Shown here: positions 1 to 13,500 of the stretch, piece after piece | Position numbering within the stretch: the first letter of the stretch is position 1 | Layout of the letters: every line of letters starts with the position of its first letter | Source: Tubiluchus corallicola | Lineage: Eukaryota; Priapulida; Priapulimorpha; Priapulimorphida; Tubiluchidae | Direction of reading: 5' to 3' | Assembly (NCBI GenBank): GCA_030141605.1 | Contig: JAQGDQ010000090.1 | Span: 292,001-356,000, forward strand | Length of the DNA stretch: 64,000 nt | Notes under the pieces: generated by a model | Database searches by the model: none | What the model was told of the DNA's origin: nothing | Seen by the model: only the letters and a program-made list of their open reading frames with translations | Made by a program: the position numbers and the translations under genes

Positions 1-807
1 GAATTTAGTATAATTGGAAAAATTCTCTTCTTCTTGTGCATGTTATCATCATTGTCGTTGATGTCATCGTTACTTAAATTTTTAGCGTGAGAATTTCGTT
101 GCTTGGAGTTTTTATAAATCTAATTAAAGATGACTTTGTGTGGGGAAAGTGCTTTTCAGTTTTATAATTACTTTATCGTGATTTTTTCATTTTCTACATT
201 AGTGAGAATGCTTTTATATTAACTACACAAAGAAATTATGCCTATATTATGTATTAATGTACTCATTTTTTATTATAATTTAATTGGCTTAGTTTTACAA
301 GTTACCCGCTTTTATTGTGAATTATCGCAGTCGCATGGCAAAACTGTTATAAGCCTATTACAAATTGCTAGAAATTGTAGTATACTTGCTAACAGCCTGC
401 AATTGTACAATAATTAAGAGGCATTCACTTACGTTATTACTACTAAATAAAATGTTACTTGTCATTGTTAACATCATCATCATAATCGCCATCATCGTAC
501 CATCATCATCGTCATCATTTTCATCATCATGATTCTCATCATCGTCATCGTTGTTGCAAAAAAAATAGTCACGAATATTATGACTCTAATCTGTTCATAG
601 CGACTGCCCGTTGTCACTATAATCAGAATATTCATAATCATTATCATACCGTTCTTATCATATTAAAATTCAGAATCAGTGAATTTCTTATCAGCGAATC
701 TTTGCAAGAAAATCTATTCTTTCTCTACACAATATAACAGACCATCGTCATTTCTGTTCTCATTAAAGGTCATGCAAATTACTGATAAGCCCTCTTTCCT
801 TTTTTAG
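1..807. other. Intronic sequence of gene A, no exon seen
   Basis: No exon-like segment is visible. The stretch is AT-rich and contains an imperfect ATC microsatellite at about 464-553. It is presumably the intron ahead of the first visible FN2 exon of gene A. Confidence 0.5.
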
Positions 808-878
808 TTCCAAGTGGTCCACCATTAGCACTAGAAGTTGTGCCTTTTGGACAGCAGTCTTTGAGGATTACGTGGATG
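808..878 (+). CDS. Gene A exon: FN2, first part
   Basis: It begins after TTTTTAG in phase 1 with VPSGPP, the usual start of a Dscam FNIII domain, and ends ITWM in phase 0. The donor GTTGGT is weak, but it joins in frame to SPKKKEWNG of the next exon, restoring the Dscam FN2 pattern of a W-N-G turn. Confidence 0.75.
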
Positions 879-3800
879 GTTGGTAGTCTATTGTGTGTCT
901 TTTTTCGAATTGCGATGACGACTTTTTGCTGATTTTTTATTTTACTGGCTTATAACAAATAAAACAAATAATAATAATACCGTGATAGAAAGGAACATCT
1001 TAGTGAGTAAACTGTTTCAAGTATGAACAGGTTAAGCCTATCTTTTTTTCAAATTGATATTTTTGGCTATACTGGTTACTTTTTCTTTCTTCAATTGCAT
1101 TTTTTGCTATACAGCTTAATTCTACATTCTATTCAGTTAGATCTTTTTATCTATACAAGTAAAACTTTTTTCGGTTAGATTTTTGACGAATATATTTTAT
1201 TCAGTTAGGTTTTGTCTGTATAGGTTACACTTTATTCAGTTATGTTGTTTTACTATTTTCAGTCACCCAAAAAGAAAGAATGGAATGGTCAGCTCACAGG
1301 TTATCGTTTGGGCTATAAGAGGTGTTATGCTCAGGAGCAGTTTTCTTACAAAACGTTGCCTTTCGAGTCAGGAGACAAACAAACTTTTACTTTGCGGAAT
1401 CTGGACAACTTCACTGCGTACTGTATCACTCTGTCTGCATTTAACAGTCGTGGAACAGGTCCTTCTATTACTGCTGAAACAGCATGGACATCAGAAAATG
1501 GTTAGTCTCTGACAGTTTCCGTTATCAATCAATTATCGGCAGCCATTTTAATCCTGCTTTTACAACATGTTCTGTTAGAATGTTCACGCATTATTGATCA
1601 TCAGCGGACAGATTCATTACAGTTTGTCATTTCGCACAGTAAAAGGCGGGTTTATTTGTGTTTGACACTTCACTCACTTTCAACATTGAGGAAAATGGTT
1701 TTGTTCTTGCTTTTGTTTTGTGGCGTGGTACACAAATTGTTGTCTAGTACACTTAACCTTTGACCTTTTAATGATCATCATCAATCGCTGGAACTGCGAA
1801 AAAGCTTATTTGTTGAATGACTTAAAGAAATCAACGGAAGGGCATCATCTGAAACATAGCATGTTACTAAAATTAATATAATTTCAAATATGCACAAGCA
1901 AAACGCACGTGCATGCGTCGTGTGTGCAGCAAACGACTAACTCAATGCTTCGCATTCCGGACCAATTCATTAATCTGTTCAATTGTAGTTGTTTTTCTGT
2001 TACCACATCAGGTGGCTTTTTCCTACGTTGTTGGCTATATAAGCAAACCTTTTGAATAAGAAAACTGGTTAGTCAGTACCAGTTAGTGTAGTCTGTAAGC
2101 TTAAGTATAGATGGCGCTGAAGAGTTATCCTACTCAGATAGCCAGGGCACTTTATTTATGACTTTAGTCATAAATTGCATAAATAGCTTATTTAATACTA
2201 ATTTCAGATTTTATTTATGACTATTTATGACGTGTCAAATTTTGACCAAAAATGCCATCCTGAGCTAAAAGAAATACATATTTTTAATCAGAATCTTGTA
2301 TTTTGCCTTTCTTCGTTCTTCATTACATTAAAATGTAATAAAAATGTCTACTTTCATCATTCCAAGGCCTGAAGTTTCTCGTATTGTTTTGCATGCAGGC
2401 ATCCCTCCAGACTGAAATCCGTGATCGTGTTTATAATAATTATAGTATCGGTTTTAATTTGTTTAGGATGACCTATAAAATTACTGCTCATAAAAATCAA
2501 TCTATTAATTAATTCGTACAGTCACAATTCGTAGCCACAATTAGTACAAGTAAATAATGTATTTTTTTAAATATCGATTTTAAATTTAATGTTGGAAAAT
2601 ACTATTGGCTATTACATCTTTCTAGGGAACCGTCACGTATGTTTTCTAATTAAAATTGCATTAAGCAAAATAACTAAACAAGAAAAACAGTTAAATTTTA
2701 ATGACAATGAAGCAACAAATTCTCCCAAAGATAAAATATGCTCAAATTCTAGCAGACGGCATTATTCTTATTTCTTGAGGATGAGGCAGTAAGGCACGGG
2801 AAACGCTTGCGGCAAACTCGAGCTAAAACCTACACCCAAGCCATTGACTTACGCCGCTTAGGGGTGAGCATCGAAGTTCGGTTCGATTCGAATTCGAAAG
2901 TCACAAATTCGGTTCGATTCGAATTCGCTTTCTGGTAGAGAATGCTCACCCCTAACGCCGTTAGGATGAGAAAGGCACTGAAATGAACGTGCAAAGAAAA
3001 GAATTAGAAGTGTAGATTTCTGTTATTGTGCAGAGCGTAGGTTTGAGGCGGTAGAACTTTAGGACATTAAAATAGGTAAGCTGTCTTTAATTCAAATTTT
3101 CGATGGAACGACAACGATTCTGTCGGTGCCTATTTATTTTTTCGCGGTAACGCGCTCATTTACTTTTTATTATTTAGGTTGCTTCTAGACGAGTTAATGA
3201 CAGATAAACGCATCAGTTAGACAGTCTCAGTTACTGTGTTAGTCCACCAAACAGTCACGCGCAAGCTTCTTATGGACTGCCTGTGTGTGTGGGAGAGAGA
3301 GAGAGAGAGACGGTGGAAACAGTTTTCTGTACTGAATTTTTTGTTCCATTCTTCGGGAAATGATTATTTTTCTTTCGTTATTTATGACAAATTTGAAATC
3401 TTATTTATGACTATTTATGACTATTTTGCAAGAAAAGTCATAAATAAAGTGCCCTGCAGATAGCTGTATAGTAGGAGTATTACCGCTCTGATTCTACATA
3501 GAATTCTATTAGAGTACTTTTGGTACCGAGTAGGATATTAGGCGCTACAGCATGCATCGTAGAAGCAAAATTGAAACAAATGTGTTCTTATTAACAAAAA
3601 ATAAATCGCACAACAATGAAATGTGTTTTTTATTAATCGTTCCATCATTATCTTGTCAGTAGGATTTATTTCCGCGTATAATATTTTTATTGTTATTCCA
3701 CGTTGATTAAACTAAAGAACACAATGCGATGTTCAAGTTTATAAATTTCATTTGCAAACCTTGTGTTGTTATGAAATAATTAAGATAAAGTAAATCAAAA

Positions 3801-6800
3801 TAAAAATAAAGCAGAACAAAAACAAAAGAATAATAGTTTAAGTAAAATTAAATAGACTTGCTTCGATCTCCCGTGTAACATTTTTATAACTGTTGTGGAT
3901 GTACTAATAAAAAAATTCCTGAAAGCAATGCAAAATTTTTCCTTTTTCACAGTTCCATCAGCTGCACCACAAAAGGTAAAAGCAAAGGCCATTAGTTCAG
4001 AAGAGATCACAGTTGACTGGTTGCCGCCTGCATCTAATATGGTCAATGGTATACTGAGAGGTTACAAAATCATCTATTATCCGATTCCTGAAGGTTTGCT
4101 TGTAGAAGGTAAGCTTTATAGCACTTTGACGAAAAGTATGAAAAGACTTAAATATTTAGTAAATTTCTATTCGAGCAGTTAAAAGCTAACGCTTAATATC
4201 TTTGTGTATCGTGCAGATGACCTTCAACCGCAGGTCAAGAGCATTGTTGGTACGTCAACTAGAATTCGGCAGCTGGAAAAATACACAAATTACAGCATTG
4301 TGGTTCTTGCCTATACAAGCGCAGGAGATGGAATGAAGAGTTTTCCACTGTACATTAGGACTTTTGAAGATGGTTAGTACACTTTCTTTGTTTGTCGTCA
4401 TCATGATCGTCATTACTTAATTTGAACTGCAGTCTAACTATTGTTATTGTAGTTTTAATTCTTTAGGCCTTGTAAATTTTAAAGCAGTAAAATTAATGTC
4501 ACTATCCGGGTTTGCAACTATGCTGGAACATTAATGAGAAAGGTTACTCGGAAGACTTATAAATATGTTCTGGTAGAATGAAGTTATTATTAGCAAAAGT
4601 TATAGAGCAAAACGGGCGATAAGAACGAGACGGGAAAAGGAAGAGAGCGAAAGAGAGAAAGAGACAGAAGGGAGAAAAAGAGGGGAAGGAGGGAGAATCG
4701 TATTTTGCGGGAAAATCGAATGAGCAACAAATCATGAAAGAAAAGAGAGAAATTCTATGACTTCGTGAACTGTTGGTTAAGTCACAGTTTATAATAAATT
4801 GTTCATTTTAAAAACGTTAATGCACTTCTATTAACTAGATCTGTCACCGCTCGATGGATCATTTCTAAGATCCGTGCACAGGCGGGATTATGGTCAGTAA
4901 ACTGTTTCGGCATGAATATAACCTGAAATATTAACAGCTTTATATTTTCCAGCATTACGTATATATCATGCACGTTTTATTTTTTGTTTGCAGTTCCCAG
5001 TCCACCAGCAGATATAAAAGCTACATTGTTTTCCAAGGATTCGATCATTGTCTCTTGGCTTCCACCTTCCAAGAAAAATGGCTTCATTCTCAAGTACACT
5101 GTGCACATGAGGTTCAACGGTGATAACTACAAAGTTAGTATGTTTTGCCTACTTCCCTGCTGACTTTCTGCAATTAGCTACCAGAAAAGACTAAAATCGA
5201 GAAATAATAATTATTTGAATAATGTTAAGTGCAAGGTTATTTGATTGTGACTGAATAAGCCTCGAACTATTAAATTCTTAAGACAAACTTTGACCGAAAG
5301 GAAGGAAATATGAAAACGTTAGAAATGAGCCCGGATTTGAACCACGGACTTATAGATTATATGTTCAATGCTATTTTAATCTCTGAGTTAATCAGTCGTT
5401 AGTTAATAAAATAGCGTAAGTAAAGTAACACGTGAAACAGTGAGTTGGTTAGTGAGCTATTAGATTTAATTAAGACCTGCCCTGATCGCAAAGGTCTTTG
5501 TAGTTTAATGAGTCGTGACGTTGGACTTGTAATTCTTCGGTTTCTGGTCTAAAGCCACGTCTAGTTTTGGTACATTTGCTACCTTTCGATTAAAGGTTGA
5601 ATTTTGAAATTCTGTAATGATAGACCTAACTGTTGAAACTCGTCAAACAGTTTCGTTAGCACTATTTAGAGTAGGCCACTGAGTACTTAACGTGTAACTC
5701 CAGTTAAGAAATTTCTTGCGTTTCTGTTTGTCTGCGACTACCCGTTTTCGTGCACAGCCTTTTACTCTCATGTTCCCAATGTTTGCTCACGCTTTCTTTG
5801 TTTGATATTACCACGAGCGTTTGTTTCTTCCGAAAACAAGAATGAAGAAACGCATCGCGATTTTCTGCCCACGAGCCATCGTCACCAGTTCTCTGGGCTC
5901 CGAACGAATAGCGTTTACGAGTTTTCTGTGACTGCTACAACCAAAGTTGGAAAGAGCAAAGCTACAAGGGTTGTTACGTGCAAGGTACATAATACAGGTA
6001 AGAAAATGAATGAATTATTGTGACTTTTGTGTGGTATATGTGCCTACTTTAACGATGTTGATTAAAAGAGTATTCTTTTTTCTATTTTTTCTTTTATTGA
6101 TTCCTGTGCCTCTTCTCTTTGCCTCTACTACCCACTGCCTCTGTTTTAGATGTTATCTCTTGTCTTTCTCCAACCACATCACCCCCCTCCTTTTGCTCAC
6201 CCCACTTTACTGTGGACCAGTTTTGTACCTGTTGACAACATTGCGGAATTATTATTCCCTTCCCTTCTAGAGTCATTCTTATTTTTATTTTTTACACGCA
6301 AATTACGTAGGTAAGTGAAAGTGACAGTTACCTACAACACGTTCGCTGTTTGCATGCTGGCTATACAAGTGTCAAAGAACGTGAACAGGAAATGCTGAAT
6401 AAAAATAAATTTCTAGTTTTTACAACAGCATTCTTAAAACGTTGTTTTTTATGCAACAGTACCAGCAAAGATTATAGATTTTGGAGTAAAACACGTGACA
6501 CAATGGAAGAAAAATGTTGTGTTGCCATGCTCTATAGCTGGGATGCCAAAACCAACATTGCAATGGTCTGTGACGTAAGTATGAATTATCATAATAGAAC
6601 GAGTCCACATTTACTTAATTTTTAAAACCAGACTTTATCATTCAGACGGAAATGCGACAAAACAGAGTTGTGACGTTTACAGAATTGAACGAGAAACTCA
6701 AGATTAAACGTCGTATGCCAAGATGATTGAACTGTAAGACTCTTGTTGTAAAGGCATGTCTTATTTTGCAATAGAATCCAGTACATTTCAGCAGGGTCTG

Positions 6801-7470
6801 CTCAACGTTGATGTTAATAGCGACACTGGAACCTAGTTAATACCAAGTTTAATCATCTAAATTGATCAACTGGACCAATTAGCAGTGGGTATATCTCAAG
6901 AGCGTTCCAGAAAGTAACATACATACGTTTATTCTGGTCTGCGTAATTGTCATTCTTCAAATTAGGATTAGAAACGTTGTAATTACATGCATTATGGTAA
7001 TTATGATGTAAATGTAGGCTTAATATTTTAAAAAGGACGTTTATGACATCATGTTACGTGTACTGAGGTTATTATAAATTCTTTATTTATCCCTCTATAC
7101 TGTATTAGTTCTTGTAGAAATTTGCAATTAAAAATATCTAATTACCTTGCAGGAAAGGTGATCGGCAAGTCCTTGAAGAGAGACTGAAGATAAGTGAGAA
7201 ACAGTCTCTTGCTTTGAATAATGTAGAACAAAATGATTCAGGAAATTACACTTGTGAAGTTGCTAATCGGTTTGGAAGAGATACTATCACGCACAGGTTA
7301 TACGTGATAGGTACGCTTTTTAGAATTTGCAGGAAAAGCATGCTTGAAATGTGCTCGCAAAAAATTGTGAGTTTTAGTTTTAAGAAGATGAAAAGATAAA
7401 CAGAAAGAAAGAGGGAGGGGAATGAGATGAAAGGTGAGAGACTGAAGAAAGAGAGAGAGCGTGAGATAGA

Positions 7471-7513
<43 letters not shown>

Positions 7514-10500
7514 AAAACGATGTTAATAATTGATATAATTATTATACATATACTTCATTACTTATGGTGTAAATTTCTCTGCAATTTTTGTGTCTGTCTA
7601 CTTTTTCAGCCCCACCAGAAGTTCCCGTATTAAAAGTAATTGATGTTAGAAGTTACTCTGCAAGTTTCTTGTGGTCAACACCAAATGATGGGGGACGCAG
7701 AATAAAAAGTGTGTGCACGACTTTAGAATATTTTACGTAATTAAACGTTTGGTTGTTATTTAGATCTTGGTTAACATAGCTAAAGATTTCAAAATCTGAA
7801 CCTTGGGTTTGGTTCTTGAATCCTGGTTAATTAAAAATTTGGTAATTATTAATAAACAGATAAAAATAAAAATAAGCAGCAAAAGGACATTATTTCGCAA
7901 CACATTTAAGGTAATCTTTTCTATATAATTTCATGTTTAACCTGTTAAATAAATCTCTAATTCTAAAAGCTCAGAGAAGCTAATAGTACGGGGGCTGAGA
8001 GAGGTTTATATGACATCTCGCGTACAAACAGTCTGAGTGCTGGAATACATTAGTAGTCTGTTGGAGATCATTTTTTGGTCACTCTTAAGTTTTTTTATCG
8101 AAGCCGTTTTCACAGGGCGCCCCTAAAAGTAGCTCCATTTCAATCTGAGCACATTTTGAGCAAATCGATAAAAGTTTGATCATCCTGATCATCCTTACTG
8201 AAGGTTGTTTACTCCTTACTTGATAAATATCAATGGCTCTTAAACGATGAATATGACCGTGCAGATCATATAGATCACATCATGCATATCGTATTGTGCA
8301 TCACATAAGGGCGTCCCTAAAGTACTGCCAAACCAATTTAAAGGCAATTGAACCTTTGCAAAAATGTTCTTTAAACCTTACTGAATAAAGATCAGTAGTT
8401 CTTAAATGATGAATTTTGCCATGGAATTCGCTTATTTGTCACTCTTACGTATTCAAATTGCTGTGCTATGTAATCGCACCCCAAACTAAGGTACCTCAAA
8501 ATCAATTTAATCACAGTTTCAATACATTAGTGACAAATTTAGTGCATCAGATGTCATATAAACCTTTCTTAGTTCCCGCAGTATAAACTGGAATAGTAAA
8601 TAGCGTCAACGTGCCTAGGTTGTTTACTAAATAATGTCCATTCGATATAATAAAAGAACAAGGTGCTGTGTGTGGCTATTAGACTGCATCTAAAACATCT
8701 GTAAATTTTACAATCTTCCCAGTGACTTCATGACTCTGATGGCGTCGAACGTCACTTGCCGGAATGTCTGAGGGTAACTGAGAGAAATTCACAAAATACA
8801 AGAATATAACAACAAACAAAATTTGATTACTTCAAAGTTTGTATGTTATTTTAAATAAGTATATTTTAATCTGTATGTTAAAAGTGTTAGTATTTGAGAG
8901 TGCCCTGATATGATAAAATCAAGACAATTTTAAAAGTTCATGCTGCCTTAAAACCAGGCGCAACCAGGCGTTAAGTGTTGTATGTTTATCACTTTCTTAT
9001 TAAGTGTATGCATGTTTTTAGGTCTAATTGTTAGAAAGAAAAAAGAATTTGAAGACTGGAAGAAAATTGTAATGAAAGATGCCTCTACTAACTTTGTTGT
9101 GAATGGTCTGCTATGCGGTACAACGTACCAGTTTTCCTTGAAAATAGGAAACGTCATTGGGCTGAGCAACAGCAGTAACACTGTGACAGTAAAAACACCA
9201 GGATCTCGTAAGTTTCCAAGTTTAATGCAATTTTTGAGAACTGAAAATTATAATCTCGAGTTCTATAGAATGATTATAGAAATTTAAAAATGACCTGAAA
9301 AATACTATACTATCATTCAAAAAAACTAATATGAAAGGATCAAACCACGCCGCATGTATTATTAACATTCACCCACTAGTCTGTAGTCAGTGGCAGACCA
9401 AAACCTGTCATGCATTTACATCATATCAATAAATTAAAACCCACGACATACAAAAAAAGTTAAGTCACCAACACAAAACATCAATAAAGCACCCAATTTC
9501 GTTTTCATACGTTTCATATTTTACAAAAACTATTTTGCAAATATCGTAAATGTGTTAAATCTTCCGAAATGTGTGAAATGAAATGTAAAGTTTCAAATTT
9601 ATGTGCTTATTTAATTAATTACAACCTCACTTATGTTTTTAACTGAAAATTCATTTTATTGTACGATACTATTGCTCACAGCCGTTCAATGATGTGTAAT
9701 TTCATAGCAATGAAGAATTTTATGATTATTATATTAGCTTCGAATCTTTCCTCTTTTCACTATTACTTTCCTGTTAGAACATGTCTGCTTTGGTTTTTTA
9801 GAATTCTCACTTTAGAGCACAATTATAATAATGGATATGAAGGCGCAACACAAAATACAGAAACTGATTTCTGAAATGGTTACAGCATGTCATGTTGTAC
9901 TTATTACTATCGTTGCATAATTTACAACGGCATGACTAGAGCCTAGCCAGCCTTGCATTCTAATTGTTTCTTCGCTAACTGACTTACATTGCTGATAAAG
10001 AAATTCAAGGAAAACAAAACCAACAATTCAACTAATTATGAGCTTACTAAATGCAATTCCATTTCGTATTCGCTTAACTGATAAGAAATGCTGCTAGAAA
10101 GAAACCTAAAAAAATCTACCATTAAATCGTTTTAATTTCAGTTCCAGTTGCGCCACGCCTGTTGTCTTTCATTCGCCACAACTCCTCTCACGTCTCCTTG
10201 GACTTTTCAACGTGGCAAGATGGCGGTTGTTCAATAAAGTCGTTTGACGTAAGCTACCTGAGCACGGAGAAGAACGCCTGGACCACTGTGGTCAACAACC
10301 TGGACAGTGAGACAAAGCTGCTCAGTTTCACTGACTTGGACCAGCAACTTTTGCAGAGTTTGAGGGTTACAGCTCATAACGATGCTGGAAGCACTACAGA
10401 GATTTATCGAATGGGTACCGGTATGTGTGCTTAATAAATGTATGTACATGGCAACCATGAAGTAAAATACCTGTAGTTTTTGTTGCAGCTTAAAAATTAA

Positions 10501-13500
10501 TAAAGCAATGAAACTGTTGCAAAAGCTGTAGACTCACATCTTAAAATGTTGTCTTTCTTATCATCCACATGGATCATCATCTTTAGCATCATCACGATTA
10601 TCCCATTATAGTCATCTCTAGTATCATCATTATCATAATCATTGTCATCATCATCGTCATCATCATCATTGTCGTCGTAGTTGTCATTTTCATTATCGTC
10701 GTCATCAATCATTACCATCGTCTTCATCATCATTGCTGTCATTATTGTCGTCATCATTTTCATTACATTAGCACCAACAACAAGCTTGCTCACTTACTAC
10801 TTGCGAGCATCATTAAAATCAATATTAATAATAATTCGCATTAATTAGCAATATTAATGATAATTCACATCCTAATGCACATTGAAAATAATTTTCTTCC
10901 TCAATTGCAGCCGCAATGGAAAGTGCGTCCATAAGAAATGGTGAACAGATTCCCTTTTACAAGAGCTGGAAAACGGTTCTTCCCATTGTTAGTGGAATTA
11001 CTCTAGTAGTGGTGGCGCTGGTGTTCAGTGCAGTGAGTTTTGCAAGAAGGAAGAAATATGAAGTGCGACAGTATTGCTATAAAGGTCTGTCTGCAGCATA
11101 AAGTCATGCAACTTATGCCTAAAATGTTTGACTTTGTTACCAAATTATTGTTATCAACTATTAAACAGTTATAATTATTAAGTTCACTGTAGCTGTATTT
11201 TAAAAATGTTCTAGTACAACTGAGACTTGCTTTGAAGTTATGCCTTTATGCTAATGTTAGTCCCTTACAAGCTTGAAGGTAGACAAAATGAATTTTCATA
11301 CACTACCCCATTTTCAAGTCGGATAAAAAGTACACATTTCAACACAATTAATACTGTAAAAGTGTTTCTAATAATTAAATAATAGATTAAAAACTTACAG
11401 CACTTGTTTTTTGTGCAATGCGTTTCCGGAATACAGGCGCTAGTGCCCGTCTAACTAGCGAATGGCGAAATGCATGTAACAGCGAAGAACTAGCGGCGCG
11501 AACGTGAAATTGCGTTTGTGTGGCAATAATTTTTTCACGGAAGTGATTTTTGAAAAAATACCATGTTTCCTCTCAATATTTTAAAGAGTAGATTGTTTTG
11601 ACCTACAGTTTAAGATTGGGTCCGGTTTTGCATTAAAGGTACTCTGAGAAAAAGGAACTACCATTTTACTTACTATTTTTGATATATATATATATATATA
11701 TATAGTCATTAATGGAATGATTATGAGGGATTTACTGAAAAGGTTCAAGTCCACCTCAGTTTCTAGTACAACCTAGTTGAACGTAGGGTGCCCTACCTCT
11801 CCTGCTGTATGTTGCGGTATGTTTGGCTAAACTTTAAATAAACGTTTAAATAAAACTGGCAAAAAATTAAAAAATTCTCCTCAGTCAGCATTAATGACCA
11901 TATTGGTGCCTCTGATAAACAAAGCTGATTTTAATAATTTCAGCATTGTGACCAGAGTACATTTGTACTACAAATAACAGGGACTATAAATAAAAGAAAG
12001 TTTATCTATGTACACTAATAAGCATTCTCTTAATGTACAAAGCAGTTCAATTTCTTTAACTTTATTTTCAGACACTTACCTATTTGTTACTGTATCAATT
12101 TCTTTTCTTCAGGTCTGTTTACTTATTCGCCTTTTGTAAACACATAATTAGTGCTTAAGTTGTTGTATCAATTCTTTACTGGTTTGTTTATTCATTACGT
12201 GTTTGACTTCTCTTTATTACTTAATAAGTGCATAATAAGCTCTGCCTATATAAACTGCTTGTCTGTTTGTAAATTTACCTCTGCTAATGACTGCAGCTGC
12301 TAGTCGAAACGTTTGGCATGATTTTAACTTTTAACTTTTTAATGTAAAAGTTTTAATAAAGTTGTGTTGTTTTTAACTATAAACTAGTTGACAATGTTTC
12401 TGACGTGGTCAGAAACTGAAGATTTTGCCAACAATAGTTGTAAAAGTCGGCGGTTAAAAATGAAGAGACGACAGCCTTTTTTGAAACCGTTTATTTTCTT
12501 TTATTGAATTGCTTGAATACGTGGAAAGAGCATTTCACGATAAGACCTGAGCATTTAACTGTTCAGCCCATCACCCACAGGTCAAACGTCAAAAAATCTT
12601 GTCATGACTTATATCGTTCAATTTGTCTCATTGGGGCCTTTCATTTGATATACAACAACCTGCTTTTGGTAGACCCTGGAAGGCATTTGTCTCCTCGACC
12701 CCTATTTTGCCCTTAACTGCGTCACAGGTTAACGATTCACACTGTAACCCATATCATTCGATTCGCCTTATCAAGACCTTTCATTTGATATCTACATGGT
12801 ACTATTCGTAGACACTCGATGCATTTCTGTTCCCGAACCCATTTTTCGGTTTTTGCCTCCTAGCGGGCTCGCGGATTAGCTATTCGCGTTGCAACCTATG
12901 CCATTCGATCCGCCTCATCTAGACCTTTCATATGATGTGCAACAAGGTTTCGTTGCTCAACACTCAGTGCACTTCAGTTCCCGACCTCCATTTTTCGGCT
13001 TTTGTCCGCAGCGGGGTCGCGGGTTAGCCATTCTCGTTGTAACTTTTGCCATTCGACTCGTCTCATCGAGGCCTTTCATTTGATATGCTACACGGTACTA
13101 TTCTAAGACACTTGATGCATTTCTGTTCCCAACCCCCATTTTTTGGTTTTTGCCTCCTAGCGGAAAATTTCTCCCCCTCCAAATCACCCATATTTTGCCA
13201 TATCCAACAACATACCAAGTATTGTCGCCCTAGCTCAAAAACTATGGGAGCAGATGGATCCTAAAGAAAAATAAATGAAGACCAGACCGCTCCGAGACCT
13301 TTGACCTGGCAACTCGGGTCACGTGCATACGTATATAACTTTGGCCAGAGAGTGTACTCTGTGAGTTTTGTGTCTAGGCGTGTAAAAAGTCACAAATTGA
13401 AGGCACCGCAAATTTTGCATTTTGGCCCCTCACTCGGGCGTTTAAAGCTCATCAGGTTTTTAGAACCCAGGTGCACACCTGCCCCACAGTACCTAAATAC

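Noticed and set aside
10497-10793. Asp/Asn/Met-rich minus-strand frame
   Set aside because: It reads through an imperfect ATC microsatellite in an intron.
12540-13264. Open frames across 12504-13264
   Set aside because: They follow a 140-148 bp tandem repeat in an intron and share no codon pattern between copies.
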